NCBI GenBank assembly: GCA_029204225.1
Contig: MU831968.1
Location: 1 to 64,000, forward strand
Length of the DNA: 64,000 nt
Source of the DNA: Diphasiastrum complanatum
Lineage: Eukaryota; Streptophyta; Lycopodiopsida; Lycopodiales; Lycopodiaceae
Direction: 5' to 3'
Positions within the stretch are counted from its first letter, which is position 1. Every line of letters begins with the position of its first letter. Positions 61,472-64,000 of the stretch are shown piece by piece. Under the pieces are notes generated by a model. It worked only from the letters and a program-made list of their open reading frames with translations, was not told the origin of the DNA and ran no database searches. Made by a program: the position numbers and the translations under genes.

Positions 61472-61580
61472 ATAACTCCAACATGTTGACGAAAAATAGT
61501 GCCAACACCTAGAACACTAGCGTCTTTTTTTGCAACCAACGCTGTGTCGGCACTATTTTTCGTCAACCTGTTGGAGTTAT
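61472..61580. repeat. Palindrome: 32-bp arms around a 45-bp loop
   Basis: Left arm 61472-61503 and right arm 61549-61580 are reverse complements with one mismatch. Both arms carry the same RNase H coding segment (GTIFRQ-VGVI), once on each strand, marking the breakpoint of an internal inversion. Confidence 0.85.
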
Positions 61581-61740
61581 AGCTTATGAGTCCCGTCGTT
61601 TAGGTTCTTATGAGACATGTTAGTCTATGCATGAAAAAAATGCTTGCTATTAAATATGCTTTTAAAAAATGGCACCACCTCCAAATAGTAAGATGATTTA
61701 AGAGCGAATGACAACCGATACAAAGTTGCTTAGTAGCATC
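61505..61740 (+). pseudogene. Inverted RNase H segment inside the gypsy element
   Basis: On the plus strand, opposite to the rest of the element: PVGVIAYESRRLGSYET (about 61567), then MLAIKYAFKKWHHHLQ (about 61638), the usual gypsy RNase H pattern (VAYESRRL ... EKEMLAI..A..KWRHYL). It ends at about 61740 where minus-strand RT begins. Confidence 0.75.
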
Positions 61741-62400
61741 TTTTTTATCCCTAAGTATAACAGGAGTTCCAAACGGACTTTGCCTAGGATAGATAACGCC
61801 TCGATCTAAAAGATTAGTAATTTGCGTATGTATCTTAACTTGCTCCTAATAAGTTGCAAGGTAAGGAGTATAGGAAACGGGTGCCGATCTTCGATACGGT
61901 GATTGATATATTGAAGAGGAGGCAATGAAGGTGGCTCTTAAAAACATGTGGATATTTGTGTATCTAAGTCAATCAGAAGTGGAAACAACAACATGGACAT
62001 GTAACAAAGCAGCCCCATGGGCTTTCAAGGAACTATGCTGGTAGAAATTAGGAAAAAGGCAATCATGGAATCAATACCGTTGTGAATGATAGAAAGTTGA
62101 TTTGAAAGATGACAAGTGACGTCCTCTAGAGATGCAAACAAGTTAGTGCCTAGAATAATATCATAACGTTTGATAGGAATAACACCAAAATCAACTTGGC
62201 CAGAAAAATTAGCGTGATAAGGAAGAGTGAAGAATGAACTTCAACACGCAAAGGTAAGGGAGCGAGGATTGGATTGGCACAGATGTGAGAAAGAATATGA
62301 GTTCTAAGAAAAGATTGAGTACTACCAGTATCAACCAACAGAGTAAAATCTTTGTTTGTCATCTATAGACACGATGATGACAAGGACCAAGTTTGCCAAT
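61741..62400 (-). pseudogene. Gypsy protease and RT N-terminus, decayed
   Basis: Minus strand: DFTLLVDTGSTQSFLRTHIL (active site DTGST near 62335), then PLRVEVHSS, FGVIPIKRYDIILGTNLFAS (about 62170), and after frameshifts LLDRGVIYPRQSPFGTPVIL with KKDAT (61815-61745), the start of RT. The RT catalytic core is missing because of the inversion or deletion at 61740. Confidence 0.8.
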
Positions 62401-63393
62401 CCATGTATGGAGCCAATTCTCTATGTCATTGCCGCATTATACATGGTTAGTTGAACTTTATCATGGAAATCACAAAGTCACACCAACAGCATGTAACTAC
62501 AATACACAAAATTCAAGTTGTCCTCCTAGAGAGGCCTATGGGTATACTTATACCCTCTAAGGTTCCACCTCAACTAGGAGTGATTTGAGACACTTGACTG
62601 GGACACATTAGTAGACTATGAGTCTCGACTCTCTGATAGTTCCATATAAATCCACCATCATCGATTTTAGGCCTCTAAACCATTAATCATGATCTAACAT
62701 GAGGGCCCCAACCCCTCATAGCCATAACTAATTCATGGGGCAAGATAGGCCTTCTGATCTCCTTACGGGATGTGAATATGAGATCAGTCAAATTGTGGGC
62801 AATGACACTGCTTGTATCATGCACATGTTGTTGTTCATTGGCAGAAAAAGACACTACAATTGCTTGGTTGTAATGACGGTAACAAGCCTGTAATTGAGCA
62901 TGTTATATCTATGAGAGGGAAAGGTTGTCTAGTATCCAAGATTTCGGCATGGGGAGTCATAGAATGGGGCGAAAAAGGGTGGGGTGTATTGTGATGAGCT
63001 TCAAAGGCTCGTTCAATAGCAAGGCAAATTTGGGAAGGAATTGGGTAGCGCATGGACGACAAATGGAGAACTTACGGGGAACAAGGATTTGAAGTGGCTA
63101 ATGGATAACCAAAAAAATAACAAGGCTTGTAATTGTCGATGGACAATAGAGGAAGGCCGAGGGAGGCGATAGGTGGCAAGGAGAGCTTGTGGAAAGCGAT
63201 GGAAGGTAGCGAGGGTGGAAGATGGACAATGGAGGACCACTTATAGCAAGCTTAGAAAGAAAATGGGCGATTGGAGAGTGAAGAGAAGACAACAATGGAG
63301 TGTGGTGGGTGTCGATGGAGGAGAAGAAGGATTGGGGCAACGATGGACAACGAGGTGGATGGTAACAAGGTGGTGAGCAGGAAAGTGCTCTTA
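62401..63393 (-). other. Probable gag and leader region of the intronic gypsy, unreadable
   Basis: Lies between the protease and the 5' LTR-like repeat, where gag should be. The minus strand is C/T-rich at 63130-63370 and open in short pieces, but no capsid motif or zinc knuckle can be read with confidence. Confidence 0.4.
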
Positions 63394-63690
63394 TACCCAG
63401 TTATGAACACAATCATAGATATGGTATCAATGGAAGTACATGAAGCAAAAAATATCATTCACAAGCATTCTCTAACAAAGAAAGTTAATAAACATCTATG
63501 TCTGCTGGTAGGTCAGGTAGATCTTCAAATACAAATACAACTCCCCTGCAAAGAGCTCAAGACATCAAACTCATATTTTGGGATTTGATAGATCCCTGGC
63601 ATTTAGTAAAATAAGCATGTAAAATAGTTACGAGAACCCTGGTTAGTTGCAGGTCCTTGTATGACCATACTTAGAGGAGCATGGATTGTG
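63394..63690 (-). repeat. 5' LTR-like repeat of the intronic gypsy
   Basis: Partner of 59895-60325; shorter, or with its end not recognisable. The CATGTGGTCA-ATGCT string near 63819 also matches 59889, so the LTR may have been rearranged. Confidence 0.68.
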
Positions 63691-64000
63691 TAGAGTATGC
63701 ACATAACATTGTGGCCATCTTCATCAATTCTCATTTAGTGTAAGGTTGCATCTACCCACATCGAGGGCGATATTTTATTAGTAGCGAAGAGTTCTGGACA
63801 TTTATGGAGACACTATTTGGCATGTGGTCATATGCTTTTTATTCACATGCTTGTTGGTGACCATTTAGTCATATAGGCTAGGGTGACATAGCCCAAATCC
63901 TATAGAGCTATAGGTCAAGTATAATGCTCAAGGACATTTGTATGGATTGTGGGTGTGCACTATTATTGTTTGTCACTTGGACCACATAATTTGGGACCTT
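63691..64000. other. Intronic sequence, no gene seen
   Basis: AT-rich end of the window. No DWNN second exon or other coding sequence was recognised. Confidence 0.5.

Larger units (their letters stand above)
59895..63690 (-). mobile_element. Decayed LTR-flanked Ty3/gypsy element in the intron (minus strand)
   Basis: Two direct repeats (59895-60325 and 63394-63690) flank protease, RT and integrase remnants in minus orientation. Every coding part has stops and frameshifts. The IFHVSLLR pol ending and the integrase pattern suit the chromovirus-like gypsy branch, different from the aORF lineage elsewhere in the window. Confidence 0.75.

Overview
This is nuclear DNA of a land plant with a large, repeat-filled genome. 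Evidence: two pieces of intron-containing host genes with GT-AG splice sites, dense nested LTR retrotransposons of the plant Ty1/copia and Ty3/gypsy types, primer sites for initiator tRNA-Met and tRNA-Asp, and long GA/CT microsatellites. A gymnosperm or seed-free plant would fit the very large intron and heavy nesting, but nothing seen fixes the species.

Host genes: (1) a three-exon gene on the minus strand (3484..4985) encodes a 179-residue coiled-coil protein. (2) The first coding exon of a DWNN-domain (RBBP6/PQT3-like E3 ubiquitin ligase) gene lies at 58729..58894 (+). Its next exon is not in the window, so its first coding intron is over 5 kb long and holds a decayed gypsy element.

Layout: 1-3483 no gene; 3484-5320 coiled-coil gene and its 5' region; 5321-6444 a pair of about 220-bp direct repeats; 6445-14530 a mosaic of broken copia and gypsy fragments on both strands; 14531-20062 a gypsy copy with LTR, protease-RT and an extra 3' ORF; 20063-24687 a pol-less gypsy-type element with its 3' LTR; 24688-35024 a copia element (minus strand) interrupted at 25022-30377 by a complete 5.4-kb LTR element with a perfect 5-bp target-site duplication; 35025-42080 more copia and gypsy fragments; 42090-51487 the longest gypsy copy (gag, protease, RT, RNase H, zinc-binding part of integrase, extra 3' ORF, 3' LTR); 51488-53633 a minus-strand LTR with a perfect tRNA-Asp primer site set in a copia LTR; 53634-57600 no gene; 57606-58894 tandem repeats and the DWNN exon; 59895-63690 a decayed, LTR-flanked gypsy with an internal inversion.

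The most notable system is a gypsy lineage whose extra ORF after pol (here aORF) would encode roughly 900 residues: an N-terminal globular region, a Pro/Ser-rich linker, a long coiled coil and a conserved C-terminal region. It occurs three times. In one copy it has its own TATA-like box. In the complete 5.4-kb element it is the only ORF left between the LTRs. All retroelement ORFs seen carry stops or frameshifts, so none looks autonomous.
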